This document shows, one piece after another, positions 35,301 to 45,990 of a stretch of 64,000 nucleotides of DNA. The notes under the pieces were generated by a model. It was given only the letters and a program-made list of their open reading frames with translations, was not told where the DNA came from and did no database searches. Source of the DNA: Beta vulgaris subsp. vulgaris (Eukaryota > Streptophyta > Magnoliopsida > Caryophyllales > Amaranthaceae). The translations under genes were made by a program, and so were the position numbers. The stretch spans positions 19,056,213 through 19,120,212 of the forward strand of contig NC_079208.1 of assembly GCF_026745355.1 (NCBI RefSeq). Reading direction: 5' to 3'. Each line of letters opens with the position of its first letter. Position 1 is the stretch's first letter.

Positions 35301-38291
35301 TTAACTTTGACTAGCAAAACTATTCACTTAAGAAAATAGAAACATAAGTTTTAGGGAATTTTTATCATACACCCGGGTGTACTTTGTTCATGGTACATCA
35401 AATGTTAATTTTTTTTTTCTCATTGCTCATTTGAAAACTTTAAATGAGCATAATCACATAATAGGTAGAGCTATACATGAACAAATGAATTAATAAGAAA
35501 AAAATAATCTCGGGTGTACCTTGCACATGATACACCCGGGTGTATAATGAATGAAATCTAATTTTTATTTGAAATCCCAAAAAAGAACGTGTTTATTAAG
35601 AGGTGAAAGAAATGTTCATTAGAAAAAATGTGACAATATTTTTGAAAAACTTGGGAAAAGATAATTCATTTGGGGAAGTTTCGTGAGGTATCTCTGAGAT
35701 TTAACATAATTCTTAAACTGCCCACATTTGAGGAGTTTCTTAGATACTCCTGAACTTTGACTTTGTGCTCAAAATACCCTTACTGGCTAACAGACCCCAA
35801 ACATAATTAGTTTTTTTCTCTCCTCCCACCATATCCTCCCTTGTACACTATTGAAAGCTCCAAGCATTCTCTCTCGTCCCACCTCCATGCCTTTCTTTGT
35901 CCTCCCAATTATCATCTTCCATCTCATCTTTCTCTTTCCCCTTCTCCTATTTTCTCACTCCAAAAGGGCAGCATAATGAACTCCATTCTCTCTCTCTGAT
36001 GGCAACAATGGCGGTCTAATATGAGCTCCACATTCCTGTTAGGATGAAAAGTTTGACGGGTCTTACAAAAATAATATGGAAATGGCAGCCACCATTATCA
36101 TCTAAAACATCAAAAATTAGAAATAACCCAAATCAAATTCTGAAATTGGTGGGCTTAAACCATAAATCCGCACAGAAGTCGTGAAATATCACAAAAATGT
36201 GAGATACTCAGATGAAGTTTTGAGTAGATTTACCATTCCTAATTGACGAAGCAACTCTTTTTTCAACAATAAATTTGTGGGTGTAACTAAAAAATCTTAT
36301 ATGAAATGTGCTTGCGAATTCAAAACCATTTTTTTTTGTGACATAACTCTAGATTCGATACTTGAGATGAGAGAAAGTGAGAGAGAAGTAGAAAAGAAAA
36401 GGTACGGAGTTTAAAGTTTAGGTTTTGTGAAATATTTAGGAGAGGGAGAAAAAGGCATCTAGGTAGAAGGAGAAAGAAAGCTTGGATCTTGAGATAGCTA
36501 TCAATAGAGGATGGTGTCTAAGGAATTCCCCAAATTTGAGGTGTAATTGAGAATTATGTCAAAGCTCGGGGGTACATGAGAAAATTTTCCATTCATTTAA
36601 GATGTAGCGAGTCCGAGATTTGGATATTAATAATGAGTAAAGAGCTTTATTAGTTGTGTGGCAATCCTACATCATTAGTACTCTATTGTGTTAAAAGTAT
36701 ATAAATTTAAGGTATTATCTTTAAAATTCTTCCAACTAAATCTACATTTAGTAAAGGCTTTTGAGAAGAACACCTTAAAGGTATATATGTTTTCTCAATT
36801 AACAGGTATGACAAAATATCGGTAAAATAAGATTGTTTTAGGAAAATAGGCTAATAGTTTTATTTCAACTTTTTAGTCAATTAAAAGTTGAGATTCTTTT
36901 GATATGATCATCCTCAATTAGAATTAATTGTATAAATTTAGCCTTCCATTCATTAATGTATATGTTGGCTAATGATGTTGTAGAGATGGTAATGGAAGAT
37001 GAAGAAGAAGTGTGGAAGAATAAACTAGGAGTTAGAGCTCACACCCGCTAGATTTATGGCCTGCTACCGCAGCCATGGTTCATTGAAGAGTAAAGGTTCC
37101 TACCAGCCCCCAGGGACAACAAACCCACGCCCGCGGGATTCGTCATTGCAACCCCCATCTTCCTCCCCGCGCCCGAATGACGCAGCAGCTAGTTGGTATT
37201 GTAGAGCTCAATGTCGCGGGTTTGGTGTTAAGCGTATTATTTTTCTTCTGCTATTTGCTTTCTTTAGTTAATTAGGATTGCCAATTAATTGATGCCCAAA
37301 TATAATTATGTTTGAGATATGTGAAGAGAGAAATATTCTTTAGATTTAGAGAGATAAGAGAACCTAGAGAGAGGTTAGACAATCTAGCAGAAACATACGT
37401 GAGTATATATAATAAAGGCTTTTAGAAAAGGAAGAATTACCTTAAGGTCTTCAATCCCCACCAAAGGCAGTAGAAATATGTTTGGGTGAAACTGGCAGAT
37501 ACAACATCATCAGTTATAACTCGAGCAAACATTCCAAAGGTAAATTGATGATCTTTATTACGAGGGTCGCAATTTGCAAGAACATTTGATTTTTCTAACC
37601 AAATCTTACGAGCCGTAAGATCTCTATTTTCCTTTTCAAAAAATGAGGGATCACAAGGAAATTGAGTTGAATTTCGCTGCCCTAAACATTCAATCGTCCA
37701 ACAAGTATGTATACGTTGAAGAGCCCATAAGTACCAAATACCTCCAATGACCTGTGTTGTGATGATTAAACCTATTGATATCAATAAAAAAAATGTGCAT
37801 GTCACCTTAATAACAAAAGAAGATTATCAATTACTCTATAAGTATTGCCATATTAAAGTGTAGTAAATTTTGCATAACATAGAGCTAATACAAGTCGTAA
37901 GGTCTCTATGTTTGGTGGTTTTCTTGTAAATTTTCGTGACGAAGGTTTGTTCCTTAACTTATTTTTTCTTAACATGATTCGTTAATAGATTAATTGATTC
38001 AGTTGAGCTTAATTACGTTTGCTGAATACTTGTATTTGCCGAACTCAACTTATTTTTGCTGACCATGATTTTTTTGCGGAACATTACTAACTATTTGGTC
38101 AAGTTAAACTTATTTTTGTTTAACTTGACTTTTTTTTTTCTACATTAACTTCTTTTTGCTGAACATATATTCGCTGATTCTCTTTTTGCTGGCATAAAAC
38201 TATCTTTGCTGAATCAAACTTATTTTTGTTCGATATAACATAATATTATTGTAAATTAATTTAATAAGTTTAGGGGAACAAACTCTAAAAC

Positions 38292-38332
<41 letters not shown>

Positions 38333-38360
38333 ATTATATATATATATATTATATATATAT

Positions 38361-38406
<46 letters not shown>

Positions 38407-41400
38407 CACATGAAAGACAAAGGTTGTAGGGATGCTAACAATTCTTAATACTCATGATAAAAGATAAGAATATTTTAGCAAACTTCAATTGGTTCATTTT
38501 TTCTTTAACAAGTTTGTAGGCAAATATATTTTTAATAAAAAAATTATGGATTTTGGTTTCAATCTTACTCAAATACCTCTTGGTATGAGCCCATAAATTT
38601 CAGTAACATATTGAGCTAAAATATTAATAAAATAAGTAGTTTTTAAAGTGACAAGATTTATATAATTTTGACTATGTATCCCAAGAAATGAGTTAGAGAA
38701 AATTTTCGACGCGAATAATTAGTGAAGTTTTACTAATATATTGTGTAATCAACCATTTCCCAGTTAGTTTTGTTTATAAACCTCGAAACGTACATATTTT
38801 GGAAAACATCAATCAGAAAAGAAGGGACTTAAACATCTAAAATTTCATAAAGAACGTAGTAATCGACCTAGATAAATTATTGATTTATAATGTTTGATTA
38901 CAAAGTATTTGTTTAAAGACAAAATTTAAAAGACAAAGAGGGTGGGAATTCTTACATGACCAGCCAATATGAAGAGAAGCATATTATAAACTGCACCAGA
39001 CCAAGCATTTTTAGCTGCAATTCCGGTAGAATTTACAATCTTACGATTTAAAGGAATTAGGACGAATAGGCGAGGAATGAACTGAACCAGTACAATAAGA
39101 GCCACAGTGTGATTAGTGTGAGCTTTTGTTACGCTTTTCAACGCAGGGACAACAAACCAAATCATTATCTGTACTCAAAGAAATAGTATAAATTAGGGGA
39201 AAGAAAATAAGTTTATTATTACATGATGCTTACTACATGATAAAGTAGAAAGAAAATACTAAATTTAATTTTTGATCAAACTTAAAAATATAATGAAGGT
39301 GCAACGAAACTCAATATTATGAGTATGAAGATAAATATAAATTTATAAATACCATAGTTATTTTTGAATTTTTTGTATTCTCATTGTAGATTATTCATAC
39401 ACTTCCCTCTATGATGAGCACGCAATACCATTATACCATGCCATCAAATTTATTTGTGTTTAAATACATTAGATGACCAACATTAATTCTCATATGACAA
39501 CGTCAAATATCACATTCGTTTTGAGCTCATAACTGACCAATTACTCTAAAGACAAAACCTTCATCTACTTATCTTGATGTGCTCGAACTGCTCAAAACCC
39601 CATCTTAGACATAAATTAATTAAATGTGTACTCTTTTTATAGGAAATAAATTTACTGTGTATTGTCCATGGCAATAGGGTATACCTAACATAACAATGAG
39701 TTATGTCCGTTTCAGGCATCTATACTAACATATTAAATTGTGGTTCTAGATAAGGAATTGTATCACATGGCGATATCCCTTATAATGTTTGTTTCATGTA
39801 CTCTATATACAATAACAAATTAGAAAATGCATGGTACGAGATTTAATCATATGACTTCAAGCTTCTATACTAAAGTCTTCACCACTAAACCAAATGATGT
39901 CTGGTATTATAATTTTTATGTAGAATATTAATACATAAAATTTGTAATTACCAGGGGCATAGCCCGGACCTAAAAACTAGTTTACAACTACAAGTCGAGC
40001 ATATTCAGTATTACTACCACCCCTTGTAATGAATGTTCATTCTTGGTTAGCCATAAGAGTCGAAAGACACTATTTTCATTATTATATAATCACAGAAAAA
40101 TCATATTATAATACAAAAATACAAATGATAATTAAATAATTACTCTTCAGATGATAGTTCTTCTTTAATTTTTCTTCTTCCTCTTTGGAATCTTGGCACT
40201 ATTCAAAAGTTAATGGAATCATTTATATTATTTCCAATATATAAAACACAATATAGCCACCTGATCTTATTTGATTCTTTGCATATTATCTAGGCTAGAT
40301 ATTTTTGAGTAATGCTCAAATAAAAATTGCATTAATGATGTTGTGATTAACCGTATGCAACTTTAATATACATACTAAGAAAATTATTTGAGACAGAGTC
40401 AACAAACTCATCGACTCTTTTCAGAGTGGTTGTCTACAATTCATACTATGGTAGAGAAAGGAGGTGCGAGTGGACAACGTCAGAATTGGGCGGAGCAAAA
40501 TGCTCGTGAGGTGGAGCCAATTCCGATCCTCCAATGTTCTGATGATGAGGCGCGTAATCATTCAAAACAATCTGAACATGCTGAAAATGAGATTACTATA
40601 CCTAGAAAATGTGGTTAAAGTTGACATTATTGATGTGCAACCTGAGGTAGATTTTTGGATATCTTTTTTGATTTATTATGTTATTGGAGAAAATCCCCCT
40701 CCCTTTGTGATGGAAGGTTTTATTAGAGGATATGGAGGAATAAATGTTTTGATAAGGTTATCTTGCTTAAAAAGGGGTTTACATTGTTTGTTTGCTTTCA
40801 ATGAAGAAACGTGATCGTATTTTGGCGAGGAATTTGAATTTCTTCGATAGTAAACCTCTAACCACAAAGGCCTGGAGTACAGAAATGGATATCATGAAGG
40901 ATGATTTTGTTCTTTTTCTTACTTGAATTGGATCCAATTGCATCTTGTTTGTAAATACTGGAATGAGAATTGTTTAAAGAAATTGGTTGAACTTGTGGAA
41001 AAATTTATAAGAGTTGACTAGGCTACTGCAAAAAAAGAAAGTTTACAGTATGCAAGGGAGCTTATGGAGGTAAAAGTTGCTGAAGATTTCCATAATCAGA
41101 CGACATTCATCAATGAGAAGAGCCTGGAGGTGGTGTACGATATATACATTATGAGTGGAAACTAGTGTATTGTGATAAATGTAAATGTTTCGGTCATTCA
41201 AAGGTAGATTGTAGAAAGAGTGAAAAGGTGCAAGTCTGAAGGCCTAAAACTTTGCAGGTCCTCCTCCTAAAAGACAGGTTGCAGTAGAGAGTTCTGATTT
41301 CACTATGGTTAAGCAAGTTAGTAGAAGGAATGTGTCTCCAAGGGTTGCTACTATGATTACAAATGTTTTTGATGTGCTAGGAACAATGGCATTTGAGCAC

Positions 41401-44400
41401 AACTTTGGTGGAATAATTATGGGAGAAGTGGTTTTTGAAAATGGGAATGGTAAGGTGAATGGGGGAGGGGACTCTCCTGATGAACATGGATAGTGTATTT
41501 CTAGTGCTAGGAAACAATTGGATGTGAAAAATATGATTTGCACTAGGTCCCTGGGATTGATTAGTCTCATTGAGACTAAGGTTAAAGCAAAAAAAAAAAT
41601 GGGGAATATGTATCAAAAGTTGTTTACTGGTTGATGCTTTTGCTCAAATTCTACTCTTCACCCTGGAGGGAGAATTATGGTTACTTGGAATGCTCTTTCT
41701 TTTCATGTCACTATATGTTACATGTCTTCTTAGGTGGTTTACTGCCTTATACAAGATGTTTGTAGTAAAAGAGAGTTATATTGATCCATTGTGTATGCTC
41801 ATAATGATGCTACTCAAAGGGAGGAATTGTGGACTGATTTGGAAGGCATTGCTAAAGACATTAATAAGCCTTGGTTTCTAATGGGTGATTTCAATTATGT
41901 CCTAAATAGGAATGAAAGAGTTGGGGATGTTGTGAGAGATAGTGAGATGGTCTCTTTCCGGAGATGTGTTACAAGATGTGGCTTGGATGATCTTAAATCA
42001 GCTGGTTGTTATTACACCTGGAATAACAAGCAAGCTGAGCACTCTAGAATTTACTACAAACTTGATAGGGTGATGTGCAATGAGGCTCGGATGGATGATT
42101 TTTCCTACTTCTGAGGCATTGTTTATGCCAGAGGGGTTGTTTGAGCACTCCCCTATCATGTTAAATGTTCATTAGGTGAAATGGAGTAGGTATCATCCTT
42201 TCAAATATTACAAAATGTGGTGTACAACTCCTGAGTTTGATAATAGAGTTAGGGAGGCTTGGGAGCAGATTTTCCATGGTATTGTTATGTTCATTGTTAT
42301 GCAGGAGTAGGAAAGGTTAAAATGGCTATGAAGAAGTTAAATAAGGAGGGTTTTGCTTTCACCCAAATCTCAAATGCTAAAGCTTAGGCTTATCTGTTAG
42401 AATGCCATCAAAATATTCATGAATATCACAATGTGGTTAATAGTGAGAAAGTGATTTGTGTTGTTGTTGCTTATAAATTGATCCATGCTCAATATATTTC
42501 TTTTTACATCAAACATCTAAATTGGCATGGCTTAAGAATGGTGATGAATATACCTCTATGTTTCATAAAGTTATTAAACAAAGAAGATTACAAAATATTG
42601 TGTATGGTATACATAGTATTGATGGGGAGTGGGTGAAAGGTATGGAGATTGAAAATGCCTTCATTAGTTATTATCAACAGCTTCTTGGTACTGCTAAGAG
42701 TTGTGCTGGGAGAATCAGCTCAAGGGCATGTTCTCAATGCTGATTAGAAGATGAACCTTCTGAAACCTGTTATAAGGGAGGAAATCAAGAAAACTCTCTT
42801 TTCAATTCCTGAAGACAAGTCACCTTGGCCAGATGGTTTTGTTACTTCTTTTTATAAGGAAGCCTAGGCTATTGTTGGTAGTGATGTTATCAAGGCAATC
42901 CAGGATTTCTTCACTCATGGTAAGATATTAAAAGAAACAAACTTTACTTTGCCTACCTTGATTCCCAAGGTCAAATGTCCTAGTAATGTTTCTGAATTTA
43001 GACCCATTGCTTCTTGTAATGTGGTGTATAAATGCATTACTAAGATATTATGTGATTAAATGAAAGGTGTTTTATCTGTGATTATTGCTGAAAATCAAGG
43101 TGCTTTCATTTAAGGTAGATTTATTGCTCACAATGTGATGGTTTGTCAACACTTGGTGAGAAGTTATGGTAGAAAGTTGTCAAGCCCTGGTTGCATTATC
43201 AAATTGGATATGAAAAAGGCTTATGACTCAAATGACTGGAGGTTTCTAGAAGATACGTTAAAAGCCTTAGAGGTCCTTGATTGTTTCATTCATCTTGTAA
43301 TGGAATGTGTGCAGACTCCTAGGTATAGTTTATTGATAAATGGCAAATGTTGTGGGTAGTTTCAAGGTAAAAGAGGGTTAAGATAGGGTGATCCCATGTC
43401 TCCTCTTTTATTTTTCGTTTGTATGGAATATCTGACTAGAACTTTGAAAATGGTGGGAGAAAATCCTTTGTTTATGTTTCATCCTAGGTGTACCGAAGTA
43501 AAGCTAAGTCATCTCTACTTCGTGAATGATATGATTCTTTTTTGTAAGGGTGATTTTAGATCTTTCTACTTAATCATGCAAGGGTTCAAGCACTTCTCTA
43601 ACACCTTTGGCTTGGAAGTTAATGAAAGTAAATGTGAGATTTTTACTACTAGGATGCAGAAAGAGGAGAAGCAAAGACTCTTAGACAGGTCTGGGTTCAA
43701 GATGGGTAAACTCCCATTCAAATATTTGGGGGTTGTCATAAGCTACAAGAGACTTTCCGCTAAGGAATGCATGTGTTTAGTTGAGAAAATGAATGTAAAG
43801 TGATATGCTTGAGTAGTAGGAATTGATCTTACCATGGGAGGCTTACTTTGGTTAACTTTGTGTTGTTGAGTGTGCATGTCTACTGGGCTCACGTGTTCAT
43901 CCTGCCCAAGAAGGTGTTACATGATATTGAAATGATATGCGAGTCTTTTTTCTAGACTAGGGAATATTTCAATTCAAGGGTGATTATGAGGCATGTAAGT
44001 GTGTCTTCCTAAATATGCTGGAGGGTTAGGTGTCATCGTGTCAGGGACATAATGAATTGGAATATTGCAGCAATGCGCAGATACTCTTAGGAAATTACAA
44101 CAAGAAAGATAACCTTTGAATAAAGTGGATAAACAAGGTTTTTATAAAAGGTAGTAATTGGTGAGAGTACCAACCTTCTCAAGAGAGTAGTTGGTACTGG
44201 AGAAAAGTGTGTGAAGTGAAGTAAAAGTTGAAGAATGTGAGTTCTGAACAACAATTGTTTGCATTAGACAAATATTGAATCCAAAGTATAATTTATTTCA
44301 AAATGGTGGGAGATTTGGATAATATTCACTGGGACAAGTATGTATGGAATAAACATTGCATACCATAACACAAATTTTTTGTTTGGTTACACATGCATAA

Positions 44401-45929
44401 TAGATTACGGACTTCAGAAAGGTTGTACACAATTGTTGTGAGAGACAACCCCAACTGCCTAATTTGTGATATGTAGTGCTCCAGAAACTTAGGATCATCT
44501 TATGTTTAATTAATGTTATAGGAGTAAAGTGCTACAAGACATGAAGAAATGGCTCGAGATCACCTGTTCTCATAATTCAGTTCAGAATTTGTTAAGATGG
44601 ATAGCTAGATGCAGGAGAAGCAAATTTAAGAAACAAGTCTTAGCTATTGCAGTAGGTGCTATTGGTGTCAAAAGATTACAAATTTAAAAATAGTTGTTCA
44701 TAGAATACAAAAGAACGTGATAGAAAGATATTATGGGGTGTTACCTAGAAAAACTAGCTGTAAAGATACAGAGTGGCTAAGAGAAATCAGTTTACATGTT
44801 TGTAATTAGTTTTTTCGTGCCTAAGTGAGAGGGGTCTAGCCTAATTGGTTTGTCCTCGCTTAGGCATGAATTTTAGTTGTAATTGGTTTTTGGTTGAGGA
44901 ATGTACTTTTACTTAGCCAAAAAACAATTGATGTTGTGCTTCTCAGGTTTTCCAAAGTATGAAACCAATCATTTGAGTTGAGTGTTCAATTATGATAATT
45001 GTGACATCCAAATTTAGAAGTTGGTACTCGCTTGATAGGCTAAAGGGTAACATTTTATGCTATCGTCACATTTTGTCATATCATCCGGAGAGCAACTTAT
45101 ATATGAATATATTATTGGTATCGAATGTAATGTGCATGTAAATTCTTAAATTATAAACTCTTTGTATGATGACCATATCTTTTCTAAATTATTATTAAGA
45201 AAATCATAATTTTCAAAATTGTAGAATTATAACCTTCCACCTCAAACTAAAATTAGCTTTCTACTGAATCCTACATTATCTACAACCATGTATGTACTTT
45301 GTACTGAGTGGAAAAAAGGTAAAGCAACCTAACTTTCTTTTTTTTTACCTTATTAAAAAAAACGTACTCTGAAAAAGTACATATATATAACGAATGATTA
45401 CATAATATCTTTAAAGGTTATTTAGTCCCAAATGTTATGAATATCCCTATAACAAAATGGTAAATAATACCTGAGGTAAAGGAAGCATTGCTGCAACGTC
45501 AATTACAAAACCGGATGTTAAATACCTAAGAGCAATCGCTTTAGGATCCATTACGAGCTCCTTACGCTCGAAAACACGAGAATTTCGAGATATAAAGGCA
45601 GTTCTAAATTTTAAGAAAATATGCATTAGGTAAAGAAAATCTGAAATAGTTCTAATAAAAGTCACAGTAACTGATAATTGGAGATTAGTACTAAGGCAGG
45701 CATAGCCACATATTGTAGGTACATAGAAGTATAAAGGATCAAGAAAAAGGGTAATAAGGCATGTGATGAAGAAGAGGTTATTCCATTGAGTTATGAATTC
45801 GCTACGAGGATTATGAACTTTTGTCCACCAATGAGGCTTAGGTTCTCGTCGTTGCCTACTTAGAATATAAAATGATGAAGGAAAATGAGGAAATTTAGAG
45901 GATGGTGTATGAAAATGAATATTATGCAT
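28573..45929 (-). CDS. Cyclic nucleotide-gated ion channel, CNGC16/CNGC18-like, six exons
   Basis: This predicts a plasma-membrane, Ca2+-permeable cation channel subunit gated or modulated by cyclic nucleotides and calmodulin. Exons (minus) are 45929-45471, 39168-38956, 37751-37441, 34593-34482, 34382-34146 and 29364-28573. All introns have GT...AG ends, phases agree, and the 2124-nt frame has no internal stop, giving 707 residues, the normal family length. Visible features are S1 at about 51-71 (LFLDPLYFYVP), S2-S3 with FLKFRTAFISRNSRVF, S5 from about 205, the pore SSYGQNI at about 328-334, S6 to about 365, a C-linker with RRDTEEWMQHRQLPEELRER, the phosphate-binding cassette GDFCGEELLTW (513-523) and IQ motif IQAAWRRLKKRR (591-602). 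Whole stretches look like pollen CNGC18/CNGC16. The start is the first in-frame ATG after a stop. Introns hold many transposons, yet the gene looks intact. Confidence 0.92.
29810..30120. mobile_element. Near-palindromic MITE in CNGC intron 5
   Basis: 29810-29900 (GTTTGGTTAGTAGTACTAAATGG-like start, then AGTGTAAATTTGTGAAG) is repeated in inverted form at 30040-30120 (CTTCACAAATTTACACT, then CCATTAACCAAAC). The ~310-bp size and lack of coding sequence fit a MITE; superfamily not assigned. Confidence 0.75.
30614..32400 (+). repeat. LTR-like remnant (Athila/Diaspora style) in CNGC intron 5
   Basis: It starts TGATGAGTGATATTTTTATCACTC, a start style seen in some Athila-like LTRs. TATAAATA is present at about 31289, preceded by GAGGGGGAG. 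A GTGG.AGAATCACCCTTGCTTGC string occurs near 32310, resembling LTR 3' regions. No primer site, partner LTR or target duplication was found, so the right boundary is a guess. Confidence 0.4.
33322..33777 (+). mobile_element. TRIM (terminal-repeat retrotransposon in miniature) in CNGC intron 5
   Basis: 456 bp in all. The left LTR 33322-33528 (207 bp) and right LTR 33608-33777 (170 bp) both run TGTT...AACA and share ATTGTTACACT.TATAAGG and TCACCCAGGCCCCATTCATA. TGGTATTAGAGCC (33529-33541) directly follows the left LTR and matches the tRNA-iMet primer site. Only about 66 bp separate the primer site from the right LTR. The target duplication AAATA flanks it exactly (33317-33321, 33778-33782). The right LTR lacks about 40 bp found in the left. 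There is no coding capacity. Confidence 0.92.
34146..34382 (-). CDS. CNGC exon 5 (C-linker)
   Basis: Starts NYLQSIMTRIEEWRIKRRDT after CTGCAG, 99 bp from exon 4, and ends ...KHLCLGLVRR in phase 0 before GTAAGT. This is the helical linker connecting S6 to the nucleotide-binding domain. Confidence 0.9.
34482..34593 (-). CDS. CNGC exon 4 (pore filter and S6)
   Basis: 112 nt; its first base completes the split Ser codon. It reads SYGQNIDNSTFIEETLF, then S6 (SFICVLGLFLFSHLIGQIQ), and ends before GTAATA. The acceptor is TTGCAG. The GQN triplet is the selectivity-filter position of plant CNGCs. Confidence 0.9.
35356..35560. mobile_element. MITE with ACACCCGGGTGTA termini in CNGC intron 3
   Basis: The left end ATCATACACCCGGGTGTAC and right end ATACACCCGGGTGTATAATGA are inverted copies, and the matching extends inward (GTAC.TTG..CATG.TAC). 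About 205 bp, AT-rich, non-coding. Confidence 0.75.
35672..36590. mobile_element. Non-autonomous DNA element, ~75-bp inverted repeats, 8-bp duplication
   Basis: The 919-bp element is flanked by ATTCATTT at 35664-35671 and 36591-36598. Its ends GGGGAAGTTT / AAAATTTTCC extend into long inverted arms sharing ACATAATTCT, TTTGAGG and CTTAGA. The interior has a C/T-rich stretch (35815-35960) but no gene. An 8-bp duplication with long arms could be hAT or Mutator-like; not decided. It lies in CNGC intron 3. Confidence 0.85.
37040..37210. other. GC-rich island of unknown origin in CNGC intron 3
   Basis: A GC-rich segment with CACGCCCGCGGG and CCCCGCGCCCGAATGACGC strings inside otherwise AT-rich intron, ~230 bp from exon 3. 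A 71-codon frame (37056-37271, plus) covers it but has no family resemblance. It may be a captured gene fragment. Confidence 0.4.
37441..37751 (-). CDS. CNGC exon 3 (residues 225-328, split last codon)
   Basis: Starts VIGGIWYLWALQRIHTCW after ACACAG and ends in ...FYCLWWGLKTL plus two bases of a Ser codon before GTAATT. It encodes the S5-pore loop with the cysteine-rich turret (TCWTIECLGQR) typical of plant CNGCs and the start of the pore helix. Confidence 0.9.
38299..38402. repeat. (TA)n microsatellite in CNGC intron 2
   Basis: TA tract with a few TAATATAATTATA interruptions. The 250 bp before it repeats CTTATTTTTGCTGAAC-like strings. Confidence 0.95.
38956..39168 (-). CDS. CNGC exon 2 (residues 154-224)
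   Basis: Starts IMIWFVVPAL after a TACAG acceptor and ends ...LFILAGH in phase 0 before GTAAGA. Covers S4 (PRLFVLIPLNRKI) and the first part of S5 (NAWSGAVYNMLLF). Confidence 0.9.
40388..41240 (+). pseudogene. LINE ORF1 (nucleic-acid-binding), broken
   Basis: The remnant includes VDIIDVQPEVDFWISF...PPPFVMEGFIRG, like the DUF4283 domain of plant L1 ORF1. After several stops it ends with a CX2CX4HX4C zinc knuckle (CDKCKCFGHSKVDC) at about 41169-41213. Stops at 40616, 40812 and beyond, and frameshifts, separate the pieces. Confidence 0.65.
41500..44690 (+). pseudogene. LINE ORF2 (endonuclease and reverse transcriptase), broken
   Basis: Endonuclease motifs are LISLIETKVK (about 41555) and PWFLMGDFNYVLNRNE (about 41870). 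RT motifs are PEDKSPWPDGF, LIPKVKCPSNVSEFRPIASCNVVYK, IKLDMKKAYDSNDWRFL and GDPMSPLLFFVCMEYL. The catalytic box reads YFVND at about 43516-43530, where FADD is usual, so one catalytic Asp has become Asn. A zf-RVT-like tail with HKFFVWLHMHNRLRTSERL follows near 44370. At least ten stops or shifts occur. Confidence 0.8.
44941..45470. other. CNGC intron 1 sequence beside exon 1, no gene
   Basis: AT-rich intron DNA between the LINE 3' end and exon 1. Nothing recognisable. Confidence 0.5.
45471..45929 (-). CDS. CNGC exon 1 (residues 1-153)
   Basis: Contains the cytosolic N-terminus, S1, S2, S3 and the start of S4 (VMDPKAIALRYLTSGFVIDV), ending ...MLPLPQ in phase 0 before GTATTATTT. An in-frame TGA lies about 60 nt upstream of the ATG with no other in-frame Met between, which supports this start. 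Confidence 0.9.
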
Positions 45930-45957
45930 ACTTTTGTATCTGGGTTTTTGATTTTGC

Positions 45958-45990
45958 TTACAATGATGAACGTTGTTTCTTACAAATCAT
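45958..45990 (-). promoter_or_regulatory. Upstream ORF (10 codons) in the CNGC leader
   Basis: An ATG at 45990 opens a 10-codon frame (MICKKQRSSL) ending TAA at 45958, 28 nt before the main ATG and out of frame with it. The leader above it (45991-46070) is CT-rich like plant 5' UTRs. Transcript start is unknown, so whether the uORF is transcribed is inference. Confidence 0.5.

Larger units (their letters stand above)
40388..44940 (+). mobile_element. L1-type LINE (non-LTR retrotransposon), degenerate, in CNGC intron 1
   Basis: The order is a DUF4283/zinc-knuckle ORF1, an AP-endonuclease, a reverse transcriptase, a zf-RVT-like C-terminal region and a 3' UTR, as in plant L1 elements. It lies opposite to the host gene. 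The 5' and 3' limits and target duplication were not resolved. It accounts for most of the 6.3-kb first intron. Confidence 0.8.

Noticed and set aside
36700..36800. Extra CNGC exon in intron 3
   Set aside because: The exon 3-exon 4 junction already restores a split Ser codon and a normal pore sequence, leaving no missing residues.
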